DNA from: Dulcicalothrix desertica PCC 7102
GTDB taxonomy: Bacteria; Cyanobacteriota; Cyanobacteriia; Cyanobacteriales; Nostocaceae
DNA length: 64,000 nt
Direction: 5' to 3'
Assembly: GCF_003991905.1 (NCBI RefSeq)
Contig: NZ_RSCL01000010.1
Span: 186,001-250,000 of the forward strand
The position numbers and the translations under genes are program-made. Under the pieces are notes generated by a model, which was given only the letters and a program-made list of their open reading frames with translations, did no database searches and was not told the origin of the DNA. Position 1 is the stretch's first letter. Every line of letters begins with the position of its first letter. Below are positions 56,901-64,000 of this stretch, piece by piece.

Positions 56901-57864
56901 TCAAGTTAGTTTGACAGGTCGTAATTCCGGTCTAGTCAACGAACTGGGAGTATTTACCGTTGATGATGCAACAACAGGTAAAATCGGTAACTTAACTCCT
57001 GGCGCCGCTGGTTATGTCGAAGCAGCATTAGCACGCAGCAAAACAATTTTATCTGCAATTTCCAATGCTCCTAATGGCTTTAATCAAAGCGAATTAAACC
57101 GCTTGCTGGAATTTGGTGATGGCGATAAGCTCAGATTTTACTTAGTCAAAAATAGTACTACTGATGCAGTACGTGCGAATTCTGCACTTCTAGGTAACGT
57201 TGTGTTTGCCGACCCAACCACACAGAGAGTGACAGCAAATACTGATGGTAGCTTCTCTTTAGGATTCAAAGATGGTTTAGGTAGTGACTTTAACAACTTA
57301 GTTGTAACAATTCAATCTTCAACTCAATCATCATTACTTTTAGGAACCAATCTTCAAGGACAAAAAGAAGGAGAAGTCTTCGATTTACGCTCAACTACGG
57401 GTAAAGTCAAGGTTGATTTTACAGTTAACCGCGAAGCAGCGTTCAACAACGTTATTGGCTTCTATAAAGTAGCAGATGAAAATGGCGGTATTGATATTAC
57501 TGGTGATGGTAAAGCAGATATTGCTACTGGTCAAACTGGTTATGCTCAAGCTGCAATGAACGCGCGCGTTACCGATATCAACTTGGCAGTTGCCAACCAA
57601 GGTACGGCAACTTTCAATGATAAGTTGCTAACAGGTGGTAGCATTTTTGCGCCATTCTTACTTACCGATGGTAGAACTATCGAGCAGGTATTAGCTGGAC
57701 AAGTTTCACAAGCCTACTTTGCATACCTTGGCGCCAACTCTGATAAAGTTGACCACGTTCGCTTATTAGGTAACAACACCTTCGGCTTTGAGGATATAGC
57801 TGGAGGTGGTGACTTGGACTACAACGACATCATTGTTAAAGCAACTTTGACTCCTGTCGTTTAG
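50941..57864 (+). CDS. Giant exoprotein: LTD, choice-of-anchor I, nuclease, phytase-like, DUF4114
   Basis: A 2307-residue protein without an N-terminal signal peptide. In order: a jelly-roll-like region (1-215), lamin-tail domain (about 218-360), Calx-beta-like strand region (375-500), choice-of-anchor I propeller (about 500-975), an OB-like region then an EEP nuclease (about 1235-1545) with FNVENL, EEIQD, GNHFNSK, GDLNDFE, LDHIMVS and DSDHDPS residues, a phytase-like esterase (about 1555-1930), and two DUF4114-type modules, the last ending GGGDLDYNDIIVKATLTPVV. The C-terminus fits type I export. The nuclease and phytase-like parts would release phosphate from DNA and phytate-like compounds (inference). 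Confidence 0.9.
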   Translation: MANEYHKLSTGAFTQNWSNTDLITANDNWDAVPSIIGYLGDDPTTTATGVDPQTVTADGTSTVDVIANQTNPNIANGGVAEFALTDSVVALQGSGTADAPFLLIHLDTLGVTNVNVSYTLRDIDGSVDNSIQAVALQYRVGTSGNFINIPAAFVADASSGPDLATQTTTVNATLPAGAENQAQVQLRIITTNALGSDEWIGVDDINISAAPAKPNIQITEYMYSGGNGEFVEFTNLGTTPVDLTGWSFDDSSRTSGSFSLTGFGIVQPGESVILTETDSAAFRTAWNLPASVKVIGGLTQNLGRADEINLYDNNNQLIDRLTYDDQTYASTIRTQNISGWTRVENLNSEVINTDWVLSTVGDAQNSYRSVNNDTGNPGVYITSSAPTAGVTVTQTDGTTRVTEGGATHTYTLVLNRQPTADVTIAINSGTQTTTAPNSLTFTSANWNVAQTVTVSAVNDTAIEGDHSGTITHTATSTDTNYNGISVPSVTAAITDNDFGILKKIGGYAAGTLGAEITSYDPASKRLFLIDGSAIAQILNFSDPTNPTLISTINLSAYGAAATSVAVKNGLVAFSIADNIETDPGKVVFYNTAGNFIKDVTVGALPDMITFSPDGTKVLTANEGQPGNTIDPVGSVSIINIANGAANATVTTASFTSFDGQEATLRSQGVRIFPNKKVSEDVEPEYIAFSKDGAKAWVTLQENNAVAVVDIATATVSSIVPLGLVDYSQPGNGLDTSDRDGSINIKNYPVFGMYMPDAIASFEAGGRTYYITANEGDTRNENARVSTLNLDATKFPDAATLKLETNLGRLDVSTIDGDTDGDGDYDRLLAYGARSFTIWDDQGKLVYNSGDQFERITAAQIPSLFNAEGTAVTFDSRSDNKGPEPEGVAVGVIDGRTYAFVGLERTGGVMVYEVTNPQKPLFVEYLPNQTGDLSPEGVSFIPAAESPNGKNLLVLSHEVSNTVAVFEVNPQVRISNIQGAAHTSPLNGQAVRNVPGIVTALRTNGFYLQDPNPDSNDATSEGIFVFTSSAPTVAVGDSVQVSGTVSEFRPGGTTGTNLTTTQISSPTIVKLSSGNALPSATVIGNGGRAIPNQVISNDAVGGTVENPGTVFDPTQDGIDFYESVEGMLVQVNNPVAVGPTNNFGEIPVLADDGANAGTRTARGGIIIQPTDFNPERILIDDTLIANPPQVNVGDKFNGSVVGVMDYSFSNFKLFNTQALPTVTPGGLQKEVTNLTPNPNQLTVGTFNVENLDPSDGDTQFNNIANRIVNNLKAPDIITIEEIQDNNGATNDSVVDASQTYNKLISAIAASGGPTYQFRQINPVDDQDGGQPGGNIRVGFLFNPNRVLFVERPSGTSTSNTTVNKVGGVPQLSASPGRLDPTNTAFTASRKPLVGEFVFQGQTIFVVGNHFNSKGGDQPLFGRFQPPTLTSETQRNQQATIVKNFVESILAINPNANVVVMGDLNDFEFSNPISTLESAGLKTLIESLPENERYTYNFEGNAQSLDHIMVSNNLFNNLDGFDVVHINSEFADQDSDHDPSVARFNLKTPANQPKITNYDFTNLPKLGTTSKGQDIFLGGFSGLYFQGLAPNGNLKFVTHTDRGPNGEPTGQNRPFLLPNFQPEIVSFELNRSTSEINITKRTGLFRQDGTTKLTGLPNLQAAAGGLAYTDEVGVDLDGKVLTNDPLGADLEGIVVAENGDYWMVDEYRPAIYHFDINGKLLERFIPKGTATAPEPDQPAGTYGTEVLPEVYAQRRNNRGFEAVALEGNKLYAFIQSAIDNPDNAGDTTSRNSRNLRILEFDIVSKAVTGEYLYLLDDITASGLARTDKIGDAVSLGNGKFAVVERDDIATTASNKLIYQIDLAKATNINNPANFSLPTGKSIEQLTVAELATAKISPVSKSLIANAAQLGYTGVEKLEGLALVAPNTLALINDNDFNVTGTTPVERLGILELPNNLPVAQSALPNNVYLTKATDSDTFTLTGGRGKPKLQVSLTGRNSGLVNELGVFTVDDATTGKIGNLTPGAAGYVEAALARSKTILSAISNAPNGFNQSELNRLLEFGDGDKLRFYLVKNSTTDAVRANSALLGNVVFADPTTQRVTANTDGSFSLGFKDGLGSDFNNLVVTIQSSTQSSLLLGTNLQGQKEGEVFDLRSTTGKVKVDFTVNREAAFNNVIGFYKVADENGGIDITGDGKADIATGQTGYAQAAMNARVTDINLAVANQGTATFNDKLLTGGSIFAPFLLTDGRTIEQVLAGQVSQAYFAYLGANSDKVDHVRLLGNNTFGFEDIAGGGDLDYNDIIVKATLTPVV

Positions 57865-57925
57865 TAATTTATCTTTTTCTTTGTGTCCTTTGTGGTTCAT
57901 TTTTTCTACCACATTTGGGTTTTGG

Positions 57926-57942
57926 TGGGCATTGCCCACCTT
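57926..57942. terminator. GTGGGCA/TGCCCAC hairpin after the exoprotein gene
   Basis: GGTGGGCATTGCCCACC, perfect arms, sits 60 bp after the stop codon of the 2307-residue gene. Family shared with 3009-3027 and 35344-35394. Confidence 0.55.
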
Positions 57943-58115
57943 ACAGATACTCAGGGCAACATATATCGTGCCCTTACGGAATATTTGGTTATTTATTAGT
58001 GTAAATAAATACAGTATCTATAACCATTATCATTAGCTATAATTGATAATAAGACTTATATATAAAAGCATTAACAGATTGAAGAATCTTCATTTAATGT
58101 TTGTTTTAGTATTTT

Positions 58116-58134
58116 CTTAACTAGTTCTTAACAA
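58116..58134 (+). promoter_or_regulatory. Candidate Pho box
   Basis: CTTAACTA (58116-58123), 3 bp, then CTTAACAA (58127-58134): two 8-bp units with an 11-bp period in the cyanobacterial SphR/PhoB Pho-box style; a weak third unit is at 58138-58145. It lies about 400 bp before the start codon and in the same direction as the gene. Confidence 0.5.
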
Positions 58135-58532
58135 TATTCAGATAATATAACTTTGAAGAATTGAATAAATGCCTTTTATTAAGGTGTTTATCTTTAACCT
58201 TTTGGATTAATGAACATCCACATATAATTTGCTATTCCTTTTGGTGGAAAGTACTTAATAATAGTGCTTTCGAGCAAAAATAGATTAGTATGATTGGTTT
58301 CAAAAAAAACAACGAAGACTTAGATCGTGTATTGAAGGTGAAAATGAGATTTATTCTTAAGCTTGTTTTTATTCACTTGTTTCAAATTATCACGAACAAA
58401 AAAAATCGGTTGTTTTCTAAATTCTGAAAGCATTCGACCAGAAGGTTTCGATCAGGTATTGGAAGCGCGTGTAAGCCAATCCAGTTCAGACTAAGGGCAT
58501 CTTGAATTTCGTTTCTTAATTAATATACCAAA

Positions 58533-61500
58533 ATGGCTAATCAACTTCAACTAAAATTTGCTGGCACTATTAAATTAGACGGTGCTGAGATTTCTGATTT
58601 TGACCCCAAAACTAAGCGTCTGTTTACAACTGGAGAAGTAGCAGGTAAACCTGTGCTTCAAATTACTGATGTTTCCGACCCTACCAAACCCACAAAAATC
58701 GGTAATATTGACCTCTCCAGTTTTGGTGCAGGAGTTCAAAGTGTAGCAGTTAGGAAAGGTACGGGTACTAATAACAGTATTATTGCGGTAGCAGTTTCTG
58801 CTACAACTGCTACAGACCCTGGTAAAGTCGTATTTTTCGATGCGACTGTTGGTATTGCGAATCCAACAGCACTTTCCCAGGTGACAGTCGGTGCATTACC
58901 TGACATGCTTACTTTTACTCACGATGGTACAAAAGTTCTAGTGGCAAATGAGGGAGAACCAAACGAAACCTACACTGTTGACCCCGAAGGTTCGGTAAGC
59001 ATTATTGATGTATCTGGAAGTATTGCGGCTTTAGATAATACTAAGGTTACCACTGCTTCTTTTACAGCTTTTAACGCTCAAGCTGCTACTTTAAAACAGC
59101 AAGGTGTAAGACTTTTTGGTAAGCTTGCTGATGGTACTGCTTCCTCAGTTGCACAAGATTTGGAACCAGAGTATATCGCTGTTTCTCCCGATGGTAAGCG
59201 AGCTTTCGTAACTCTACAGGAAAGTAATGCTCTAGCAGTTCTCGACATTGCTACTTCCACAATCACCAGCGTTTTACCATTAGGCTTCAAAGACCACAGT
59301 CTAGCAGGGAATGGTTTTGACGCTAGCGATCGCGATACTATTGTTGGTGATATTAAACCTCATCCTGTTTTGGGGATGTACCAACCAGATGCAATCTCAT
59401 CATTCCAAGCAGCTGGTAAAACTTACTATATCACCGCTAACGAAGGGGATTCGCGCATTCGTCCTACAGCAGATGGAGTTTTACCTGCTCCCAATGCCAC
59501 TGAAGGAAGTATTTTTAATGAAGAAGTCAGAATTGGTAACAATGCAGTTGTTCTTGATCCTACAGTTTTTCCTAACGCTGCTGCGCTAAAAAATAATGCC
59601 AGTCTCGGTCGCTTGAGAATCACCAATACCCTTGGGGATACAGACGGGGATGGAGACTATGATAAATTGTACGCTTTCGGCGCTCGTTCCTTCTCGATAT
59701 GGGATGATGCAGGTAAATTAGTTTTTGACAGTGGTGACCAGTTAGAACAAATTACTAAAACCCAAACACCAACACTGTTTAATGCGAATAATGGACTTGC
59801 CGCTGAAGTTGACACCCGCTCTGATGACAAAGGACCCGAACCGGAAGCTGCAACTATCGGTTATGTCAGTGGTAAACCCTACGCATTTATTGGTTTAGAG
59901 CGTGCTGGTGGTGGTGTAATGGTTTATGACCTCAGTAACCCGACAGCACCTCAGTTTGTTCAGTATATCCGTACTGATGGTGACATTAGTCCTGAAGGGT
60001 TAAAATTCATCTCTGCGGCAGATAGCCCAAATGGGAAACCTATGCTTGCAGTTTCCAACGAGGTTAGTAATACTGCGACCTTATACGAAATTGAAGCTCC
60101 AAATTTTACCCTCCAACTTCTCCACGCTTCCGACCAAGAAGCTGCTGTTCCTGCTCTCGATGATGCACCCCGTTTTTCTGCAGTTCTAAATGCGCTGAAA
60201 AATCAAGATGCAAATAAAGATGGTAGCCCCGATTACGCAAATACGATTCTACTTTCTTCTGGTGATGCTTACATTCCCAGTTTATTTCTCAATGCCGCAG
60301 CAGATGCTTCCCTAGCTCCTTTATTGGGTAAAGCGGGTCAAGGACGGGCTGATATCGTCGTTCAAAATGAATTAGGATTTCAAGCGATCGCATTTGGCAA
60401 CCACGAGTTTGACCTTGGGACTGGGTTAATAAAAAGCGTACTTGCCCCCGACGGTGCTTATCCGGGTGCTAAATTCCCCTACCTGAGTTCCAACCTTAAT
60501 TTTGCTCCCGATACAAATTTGGCGCCATTGGTAACTGCTGACGGTCAAGAAGCTAGCACTATCCCTGGAAAAATTGCCAAAAGCACAGTGATTACAGTTA
60601 ACGGTGAAAAAATCGGTGTTGTTGGCGCCACCACACCCACCCTACCAAGAATCTCCTCTCCTGGTAGCGTCGGTGTCTTGCCAACAAACTCAGATGATAT
60701 TGCTGCCTTAGCTGCGGAAATTCAAAAGTCAGTAGATGCCCTGAAAGCCCAAGGTATCAATAAAATTGTTTTGTTGGCTCACATGCAACAAATCGCGATT
60801 GAGCAACAACTGGCTGGTTTGCTCAAAGACGTTGATATTATCATGGCAGGTGGGTCAAATACCCGCTTAGTTGATAGCACCGACCGTTTGCGATCTGGAG
60901 ACATTAAGCAAGGCGATTACCCCATTTTTACCAAATCTGCCACTGGTGAAGATATGGTAATTGTCAACACCGATGGTAATTATAAATACGTTGGTCGTTT
61001 AGTCGTTGATTTTGATGCCCAAGGAAAAATTATCCCCAGCAGCATCGACCCTGCCATTAGTGGCGCCTATGCAACTGATGACCAAGGAGTTGCTGCACTT
61101 AACGCACAAAACTTAGTAGATCCAGAAATTAAAGCCATTACCGATGCACTTCGTCAGGTAATTGTCAAGCAAGACGGTAACTTTTTTGGGATTACCAAAC
61201 AATTCCTCAATGGTATCCGCTCTGATGTGCGTACCCAAGAAACAAACTTAGGGAATTTAACTGCAGATGCAAATCTCAGTTACGGGAAGCAACTTGACCC
61301 CACTGTTGTTGTTTCAGTGAAAAACGGTGGCGGTATTCGCAACAATATCGGTAGTATCTTCACCCCAACTGGTGCAACCGAGTCAGTGAGAATTCCCCCC
61401 GAAGGAAACCCGTTGTCAGGAAGACCCGAAGGTGGTATTTCCCAACCTGACCTGCAAAATGCTCTCTCATTTAATAATGCACTGACCCTGGTTACAGTTA

Positions 61501-63035
61501 CTGCTGACCAACTCAAGCAAATTCTCGAACATGGTGTAGCAGCTAGCGCACCTGGTGCAACTCCTGGTCAGTTTCCCCAAGTTGGTGGTGTATCCTTCAG
61601 TTTTGATGCAACCAAACCTGCAAAACAACGCATTCAAAATGCAGCTATCCTCAACGAAGATGGTAGTTACAGAGATATTTTGGTCAAAGATGGTCAACTT
61701 CAAGGAAATAAAGACCGAGGAATTCGCATTGTCACCCTTGGTTTCTTAGCTGACGGTGGTGATGGTTATCCTTTGGGTGATTTTATTAAAGCTAATCCCA
61801 CCTTTGCGAATCGAGTTGATTTAATCGGTGAGACAACTACAGACTCTAACCTTAACGGTAAAATCGACGCACCTGTTGACCCAGCAAAATTTGATTTAGG
61901 AAAAGCTAACTTTGCTACTTCGGGTACTGAGCAAGATGCATTCGCAGAATATCTCCAAGCTAATTTTGCTACTACTCCATATAATGTTGCCGATGTTGGA
62001 GCTAGTTTAGACACCCGCATTCAACGTTTAGATGCTCGTAACGATAGTGTTTTCGCTAAAGCAACTGTTGAGCAAGGTGGTGCTGCGGGAGTTGTCACTT
62101 TCAAGGGAGGAGTCGCAATAAATCAAGTCCGTTTCACCGTTAATGCCAATAATCCTAGCGCTGCGGTTAGCGAATTGGTTGCTTTTGAGTTTGATGGTTC
62201 AAGTAATGTTAACTTGAAACAACTATTGGATAGTGGTAAAGCTAAGGTAATTTCTTCTGTTATTAGCAACCGACCTACTGGTTTTGAGGGAGAGTCTGCT
62301 CGAACTATAGGGTTTGCTGCTAATGCTAGAATAGGTTTTGCCTTAATTAAAAACGGTACAGCAGATGATATTCAAGCTGGAAAAACCAAGGAAGTTGTTC
62401 TTTCCACTTCTAATAATTTTGTTTCCAATATCTCCACAAGTGGCTTTAATTTAGCCGTTGAAGGATTGAGTATTAAAGCCGAAACAGTAAGCGATATTCG
62501 TCCTTTGGGAACTGCTTTACAATCAGGAGAGCAAGGTGAATTAATTGACTTACGTGACATTTCTGGTAAGGTCGAAGCAACCTTTACAATCAACCGGGAA
62601 GCTGCATTCAATAACCAAGTTTACTTTTACAAAGTCAATAACGCTGATGGTTTAATTGGTAATTTAAACCCAGATAGTACCAGTAGCTCAGTTTATCTCG
62701 ATGCTGCACTCAAAAATCTTGTTACAGGTGCAGATGGTAAAGCTGTCAAACTGGAAGTTGCTAATCAGGGAGAATCTACTATTAAAGCCATCGTTGATGC
62801 TGGTTCAATTCTAGCTCCAATGTTAATCGCCAATAGTACGATTGAGCAATTAACAGATACTAATCCCAATAATAACCCCGCTGTTTTCTTCCCATACTTA
62901 GGAGCTAATGTCAATAAAGTTGACCACTTGCGATTACTTGGAGATAACACCTTTGGATTTGAAGATTTAGTTGGTGGTGGTGATTTAGATTATAACGATG
63001 TGCTTGTCAAAGTAAGTTTGGCGCCCATCGTTTAA
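58533..63035 (+). CDS. Giant exoprotein: choice-of-anchor I, 5'-nucleotidase, DUF4114
   Basis: A 1500-residue protein without an N-terminal signal. Residues 1-520 form a choice-of-anchor I propeller paralogous to that of the previous gene. Residues 525-880 form a metallophosphatase (LLHASDQEA with the His and Asp ligands, LLSSGDAY, FGNHEFD); 890-1130 the 5'-nucleotidase C-terminal domain (NLTADANLSYG, VVSVKNGGGIRNNIG substrate loop). The rest is DUF4114-like, ending GGGDLDYNDVLVKVSLAPIV, almost the same tail as the 2307-residue protein. It likely releases phosphate from extracellular nucleotides. Start is the ATG at 58533; the nearby exporter at 47240 is the probable secretion route. Confidence 0.92.
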   Translation: MANQLQLKFAGTIKLDGAEISDFDPKTKRLFTTGEVAGKPVLQITDVSDPTKPTKIGNIDLSSFGAGVQSVAVRKGTGTNNSIIAVAVSATTATDPGKVVFFDATVGIANPTALSQVTVGALPDMLTFTHDGTKVLVANEGEPNETYTVDPEGSVSIIDVSGSIAALDNTKVTTASFTAFNAQAATLKQQGVRLFGKLADGTASSVAQDLEPEYIAVSPDGKRAFVTLQESNALAVLDIATSTITSVLPLGFKDHSLAGNGFDASDRDTIVGDIKPHPVLGMYQPDAISSFQAAGKTYYITANEGDSRIRPTADGVLPAPNATEGSIFNEEVRIGNNAVVLDPTVFPNAAALKNNASLGRLRITNTLGDTDGDGDYDKLYAFGARSFSIWDDAGKLVFDSGDQLEQITKTQTPTLFNANNGLAAEVDTRSDDKGPEPEAATIGYVSGKPYAFIGLERAGGGVMVYDLSNPTAPQFVQYIRTDGDISPEGLKFISAADSPNGKPMLAVSNEVSNTATLYEIEAPNFTLQLLHASDQEAAVPALDDAPRFSAVLNALKNQDANKDGSPDYANTILLSSGDAYIPSLFLNAAADASLAPLLGKAGQGRADIVVQNELGFQAIAFGNHEFDLGTGLIKSVLAPDGAYPGAKFPYLSSNLNFAPDTNLAPLVTADGQEASTIPGKIAKSTVITVNGEKIGVVGATTPTLPRISSPGSVGVLPTNSDDIAALAAEIQKSVDALKAQGINKIVLLAHMQQIAIEQQLAGLLKDVDIIMAGGSNTRLVDSTDRLRSGDIKQGDYPIFTKSATGEDMVIVNTDGNYKYVGRLVVDFDAQGKIIPSSIDPAISGAYATDDQGVAALNAQNLVDPEIKAITDALRQVIVKQDGNFFGITKQFLNGIRSDVRTQETNLGNLTADANLSYGKQLDPTVVVSVKNGGGIRNNIGSIFTPTGATESVRIPPEGNPLSGRPEGGISQPDLQNALSFNNALTLVTVTADQLKQILEHGVAASAPGATPGQFPQVGGVSFSFDATKPAKQRIQNAAILNEDGSYRDILVKDGQLQGNKDRGIRIVTLGFLADGGDGYPLGDFIKANPTFANRVDLIGETTTDSNLNGKIDAPVDPAKFDLGKANFATSGTEQDAFAEYLQANFATTPYNVADVGASLDTRIQRLDARNDSVFAKATVEQGGAAGVVTFKGGVAINQVRFTVNANNPSAAVSELVAFEFDGSSNVNLKQLLDSGKAKVISSVISNRPTGFEGESARTIGFAANARIGFALIKNGTADDIQAGKTKEVVLSTSNNFVSNISTSGFNLAVEGLSIKAETVSDIRPLGTALQSGEQGELIDLRDISGKVEATFTINREAAFNNQVYFYKVNNADGLIGNLNPDSTSSSVYLDAALKNLVTGADGKAVKLEVANQGESTIKAIVDAGSILAPMLIANSTIEQLTDTNPNNNPAVFFPYLGANVNKVDHLRLLGDNTFGFEDLVGGGDLDYNDVLVKVSLAPIV

Positions 63036-63070
63036 TTTATAATAGATAAATAGGGTTAAACCCTATTTAT

Positions 63071-64000
63071 CTACTGGCAATACGCTGCATTAGGGGCATT
63101 TGCGGTGGCATGAGGTCTCAATTTCTTTACACATCTCCGCAAATCAATAATCGCTTCCTGAATATCTACATACATAAACCGCGCGTCCCAAACTCCCTCA
63201 TCGGACATACGCTGTTCTACTTGTTCAAACAGATGTCCAAACGTATTTGGTTGCGTTAATTCCTGTAGCAACCATTGAGTATCAATTCCCAAAGTATCCG
63301 AAATAGGCGCCACCTGATTTGAAGTCACCTGATAACCATTTAGAACACCTTTCCATATTTTTCGGAGTTGGTGACGTACGCGTAAACGTGTCTCAATAGC
63401 TTGAAAAGATTCAACAAGAAACACTTGATTTTGCCTTCCCATTTTTGTCCACTCATTCAATTGATTAGCCAAACCGTTATTTGTACGTCCAGTCTGTCTA
63501 GCTGAAGTTGTTACTCGCACTAATGGACTGTGGCGAAATCGCGCGTTCTCTCGTACTAAAGCATGGTAAAAAGCCACATCTTCAGGAGTTCGCACAGCTG
63601 GTAAACCACCAGCAAGCGCATACATTTCTGCGGTGACAGCCAAGGAAGCACCGTAGTGTTGATAGTGCCTAGGAAAAGGGTCAAACGGTTCTGGGTCAAG
63701 ATAACTTTCTAATTCTGCAATTAAATACCGATAACCGACCTCACGCAAAAAACAAGCTTTTGCATAAGGGTCTAGCTTCCTACGACCATCAGAACTTGTG
63801 ATTATTCTTCCTCCTATTGCATCGGCGCCGCAAGATATTTCATAAAGGTTAGCAGCAATCCAAGTAGGACTGACTTGTGAATCTCCATCCGTTGAAGCTA
63901 TAACTCCTCGCTTGCGCCCAATAATGCTTAAACGACGATATGCTTCATCCATCAAAATCTGGCGCACTCTGCCAATATAAGCTTGCTCTGGAGGAAGAGT
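63071..64000 (-). CDS. Glycosyltransferase family 2-like protein, 5' end outside the window
   Basis: The minus frame is open to the right window edge (TLPPEQAYIGRV precedes the first internal start at 63967), so the N-terminus is missing. The 309 visible residues contain STDGDSQVSPTWIAANLYEI, the DxD-type acceptor/metal segment of GT2 enzymes, followed by GADAIGGRI and a long helical C-terminal part. I recall this type in small clusters with a PIG-L deacetylase and methyltransferase, but the neighbours are outside the window. Membrane segments are absent in the visible part. Confidence 0.75.
   Translation of the reverse strand, partial: TLPPEQAYIGRVRQILMDEAYRRLSIIGRKRGVIASTDGDSQVSPTWIAANLYEISCGADAIGGRIITSSDGRRKLDPYAKACFLREVGYRYLIAELESYLDPEPFDPFPRHYQHYGASLAVTAEMYALAGGLPAVRTPEDVAFYHALVRENARFRHSPLVRVTTSARQTGRTNNGLANQLNEWTKMGRQNQVFLVESFQAIETRLRVRHQLRKIWKGVLNGYQVTSNQVAPISDTLGIDTQWLLQELTQPNTFGHLFEQVEQRMSDEGVWDARFMYVDIQEAIIDLRRCVKKLRPHATANAPNAAYCQ

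Larger units (their letters stand above)
57865..58532. other. 668-bp intergenic region with Pho-box-like repeats
   Basis: It contains a GTGGGCA/TGCCCAC hairpin (57926-57942, probably a terminator), AT-rich sequence, candidate Pho boxes at 58116-58134 and a single perfect unit TTTAACCT at 58193-58200. No gene is seen. Confidence 0.55.

Overview
The window looks like a stretch of chromosome from a filamentous, probably heterocyst-forming cyanobacterium (Nostocales; Rivularia/Calothrix-like is a guess). Reasons are the AT-rich sequence, Hanks-type Ser/Thr kinases fused to AAA or WD40 modules, NB-ARC/STAND ATPases with cyanobacterial N-terminal HTH domains, a membrane-type Mn superoxide dismutase, an SLH-domain protein, large 'choice-of-anchor I'/DUF4114 exoproteins, and families of small extragenic palindromes. 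The usual cyanobacterial HIP1 octamer is almost absent (about 3 copies). In its place GGCGCC occurs close to 90 times by eye, about 30-fold above chance.

Layout. 1-8.6 kb: housekeeping and envelope genes (a partial unknown gene, ABC-2 permease, pentapeptide protein, Tat-exported Mn-SOD, serine hydrolase, aldo/keto reductase, rpiA, SLH protein). 8.7-20 kb: a signalling and possibly defence island with two STAND NTPases, a kinase-AAA fusion and a 1471-residue AAA/coiled-coil/16xWD40 protein. 19.9-23.3 kb: an M48 protease with a GRDP-like protein and a small secreted basic peptide, then small unknown genes, one cut by a 142-bp MITE. 23.3-33.7 kb: lepA, an acyltransferase, a histidine kinase, an Nfu-type protein, a GH57 enzyme and another kinase. 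33.8-38 kb: a Fic protein, an E1-like enzyme followed at once by a truncated ubiquitin-like reading frame, and a decayed TPR/OB-fold gene coupled to an unknown gene. 38.6-45.4 kb: a kinase-WD40 protein, a sensor kinase, a glycosyltransferase, a metY relic and a fatty-acid-hydroxylase-like protein. 45.7-63 kb: a type I secretion pair (PCAT-like ABC exporter plus membrane fusion protein) divergent from two giant exoproteins. The window ends inside a GT2-like glycosyltransferase.

The most coherent system is the last. The first exoprotein carries a lamin-tail domain, a choice-of-anchor I propeller, an extracellular EEP nuclease, a phytase-like esterase and DUF4114 modules. The second carries choice-of-anchor I, a 5'-nucleotidase and DUF4114. 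Both have Pho-box-like direct repeats upstream, and the exporter is next door, which suggests a phosphate-starvation DNA/phytate/nucleotide scavenging locus with its own secretion machinery (inference). Other notable points are a remnant of a bacterial ubiquitin-like (E1 + UBL) operon, a MITE family with 17-bp terminal inverted repeats and TWA target duplications whose removal exactly restores a broken gene, and an in-frame palindromic repeat inside a large regulatory protein.
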